Positions 44,617 through 45,820 of a stretch of DNA of 45,820 nucleotides are shown piece after piece; position 1 is the first letter of the stretch; each line of letters starts with the position of its first letter. The stretch is from Chloroflexota bacterium (GTDB lineage: Bacteria > Chloroflexota > Anaerolineae > JAAYEA01). The position numbers and the translations under genes were made by a program. The DNA lies in assembly GCA_012689325.1 (NCBI GenBank), contig JAAYEA010000018.1, forward strand, positions 1 to 45,820. Reading direction: 5' to 3'. Below the pieces are notes generated by a model, which saw nothing but the letters and a program-made list of their open reading frames with translations, was not told the origin of the DNA and did not search any database.

Positions 44617-45658
44617 GCCGTTCCGCCAGCTCTTTCACACGGCGCAGCCCCGGACCAAAGGGCGGATAGACGATCCCCTGTTCGGTGATGATCCCAGTCA
44701 CGTAGCGGTGCGGCGAGACGTCAAAGGCGGGATTGGCCACGGGAACGCCCTCGGGCGCGATGGGCAGGTCCCGAATGTGGGTCACCTCGCGGGCGTTGCG
44801 CTGCTCGATGGGGATGTCCTTGCCGGAGGCGATGTTCAGGTCGATGGTGGAGGTGGGCACCACGGGGTAGAAGGGCACGCCGTTCTCCTGGGCCAGCACC
44901 GCCAGGCTATATGTGCCGATCTTGTTGGCGACATCGCCATTGGCCGCCACGCGATCCGCGCCCACCAGCACGATGTCCACCTTGCCCTGGGACATGAAAT
45001 AGCCCGCCATGTTATCCGTGATCAACGTGAGCGGGATGCCGTCGCGATGCAGCTCCCAGGCCGTCAGCCGCGCGCCCTGCAGGAAGGGCCGCGTCTCGTC
45101 CACATAAACGTGGATGTGCTTGCCCTCCTCATGCGCCGCGCGGATCACCCCCAGGGTGGTCCCATAGTCCACCGTCGCCAGCGCGCCAGCGTTGCAGTGG
45201 GTTAGGATGTTGTACCCATCCTCGATCAGCGCCGCGCCATTCCGGCCCATGCGCCGGTTGATCGCCACATCCTCATCGGCGATGCGCTGGGCCTCGGCGA
45301 TGAGCAGCTCTTTGAGCGCTACCACATCGCTCGCCTGGCCCTGGCGCGCCACCCGCAACATGCGCGCGGTGGCCCAAAAGAGGTTGACCGCTGTGGGGCG
45401 CGTGGCGTTCAGCGTCTGCGCCGCCGCCTCCAACTCGCCCAGCCAGGCCTCCCGCGTGGTCGCCCGGCTGTTCAGGCTCGCCAGGGCCATGCCAAAAGCG
45501 GCAGTGGCGCCGATGGCCGGCGCGCCGCGCACGCGCATCTCTTTGATCGCCGTGGCCACCTCGCGATGGTCGCGGTATTCCAGGATGATCTCCTGGTGCG
45601 GCAACAGGGTCTGGTCGATCATCTTGACGACGCCCTGATCCCATTCGACAGTTCGCAT
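44606..45658 (-). CDS. mtnA: S-methyl-5-thioribose-1-phosphate isomerase
   Basis: 350 residues, the usual length. [21 protein letters not shown] (~29-49) is the family's substrate loop (Arg-Gly-Ala-Pro). The catalytic cysteine is about 155 in [17 protein letters not shown], and the catalytic aspartate about 235 in [20 protein letters not shown]. The VVPTSTIDL end (~262) is also typical. It isomerises methylthioribose-1-phosphate to the ribulose form in methionine salvage. Relatives include eIF2B-like proteins and ribose-1,5-bisphosphate isomerases, but the Cys/Asp pair and the neighbouring methionine genes support MtnA. It is the first gene of this operon; the stop of the RfbB-like gene is 40 bases upstream. 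Confidence 0.9.
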   Translation of the reverse strand: MRTVEWDQGVVKMIDQTLLPHQEIILEYRDHREVATAIKEMRVRGAPAIGATAAFGMALASLNSRATTREAWLGELEAAAQTLNATRPTAVNLFWATARMLRVARQGQASDVVALKELLIAEAQRIADEDVAINRRMGRNGAALIEDGYNILTHCNAGALATVDYGTTLGVIRAAHEEGKHIHVYVDETRPFLQGARLTAWELHRDGIPLTLITDNMAGYFMSQGKVDIVLVGADRVAANGDVANKIGTYSLAVLAQENGVPFYPVVPTSTIDLNIASGKDIPIEQRNAREVTHIRDLPIAPEGVPVANPAFDVSPHRYVTGIITEQGIVYPPFGPGLRRVKELAERHEP

Positions 45659-45698
45659 GGTCCCTCGCTCCCAGGCGCTGGCCGCCCGGCGCCTCTCC

Positions 45699-45820
45699 CT
45701 ACCCAGCCTTGGCCTGCCCCGTCAGCTCGCGCCCGGCATAGTTCTTCTTATAGTACTCTTGCCACCGCTCGCCCGACTTGATCTTGCGCCACCACCACTC
45801 GTTGTCGACATACCAGCGCA
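45699..45820 (-). CDS. dTDP-glucose 4,6-dehydratase-like, C-terminal fragment
   Basis: Only the last 39 codons lie in the window; the gene continues beyond 45820. The visible end [20 protein letters not shown], followed by [12 protein letters not shown] and TGQAKAG*, matches the conserved C-terminus of RfbB (W-Y-x-x-N-x-x-W-W...Y-x-x-x-Y). RfbB converts dTDP-glucose to dTDP-4-keto-6-deoxyglucose for rhamnose and other deoxysugars. No promoter was seen in the 40 bases before mtnA, so the two may share a transcript. Confidence 0.65.
   Translation of the reverse strand, partial: RWYVDNEWWWRKIKSGERWQEYYKKNYAGRELTGQAKAG

Overview
The window is a dense, GC-rich bacterial chromosome segment with about 41 genes, very short intergenic gaps and many ATGA/GTGA stop-start overlaps. 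No phage genes, insertion sequences, CRISPR arrays, rRNA or tRNA genes were recognised. The gene content best fits a Chloroflexota lineage, probably Anaerolineae-like: tandem very large GT39-type membrane glycosyltransferases with C-terminal beta-sandwich modules, a LysW-carrier amino-acid pathway, a short core-MetE-like methionine synthase, and carbohydrate clusters containing URO-D-family proteins. This assignment is an inference from gene content.

Layout. (1) 1-7978, plus strand: a carbohydrate-flavoured gene string. It holds the end of a Gfo/Idh/MocA oxidoreductase, a GNAT, a cupin, a HAD phosphatase, a URO-D-family protein, a GH172/DUF2961 protein, a second HAD, a deoxyhypusine-synthase-like protein, an RfaE-like PfkB kinase and an M55 D-aminopeptidase. 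A palindromic repeat sits inside it. (2) 8052-9964, minus strand: a VapBC-type toxin-antitoxin pair with its own promoter, and a GNAT-like protein. (3) 10353-11540: the primary sigma factor, with a strong promoter, a long leader and a TTG start. (4) 11653-18392, plus strand: the LysW pathway operon lysW-lysX-lysY-lysZ-lysJ-lysK followed by a DegT/DnrJ aminotransferase. A leader region ahead of lysW looks like a transcription attenuator with an Arg- and Ser-rich leader peptide. (5) 39102 down to 18496, minus strand: a probable ~20.6 kb operon for cell-surface glycan synthesis. It encodes a GDP-deoxyhexose reductase, a URO-D-family protein, GDP-mannose 4,6-dehydratase, a phosphohexomutase, TatD, GT2, GT4, four GT39-like proteins of one style plus one more divergent, and a YfhO-like protein. 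(6) 41201-39234: a two-domain alpha/beta hydrolase. (7) 45658-41313, minus strand: a methionine/SAM-recycling operon, mtnA, core-MetE-like, adenosine-kinase-like PfkB and ahcY. (8) The last 122 bases hold the C-terminus of an RfbB-like dTDP-glucose 4,6-dehydratase.

How they fit together. The LysW operon carries out the carrier-protected half of lysine or ornithine synthesis. Its leader peptide has three CGA arginine codons near its middle, and its leader RNA can form two mutually exclusive structures, one of them a terminator just upstream of lysW. This is the most interesting regulatory feature in the window. The glycan operon can supply GDP-D-rhamnose-type donors (phosphohexomutase, Gmd, Rmd) and the transferases to use them. 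The methionine operon converts SAH to homocysteine and adenosine, phosphorylates adenosine, remethylates homocysteine and begins methylthioribose salvage. The 5' cluster holds an unusual HAD / DHS-like / PfkB trio whose pathway I cannot assign.
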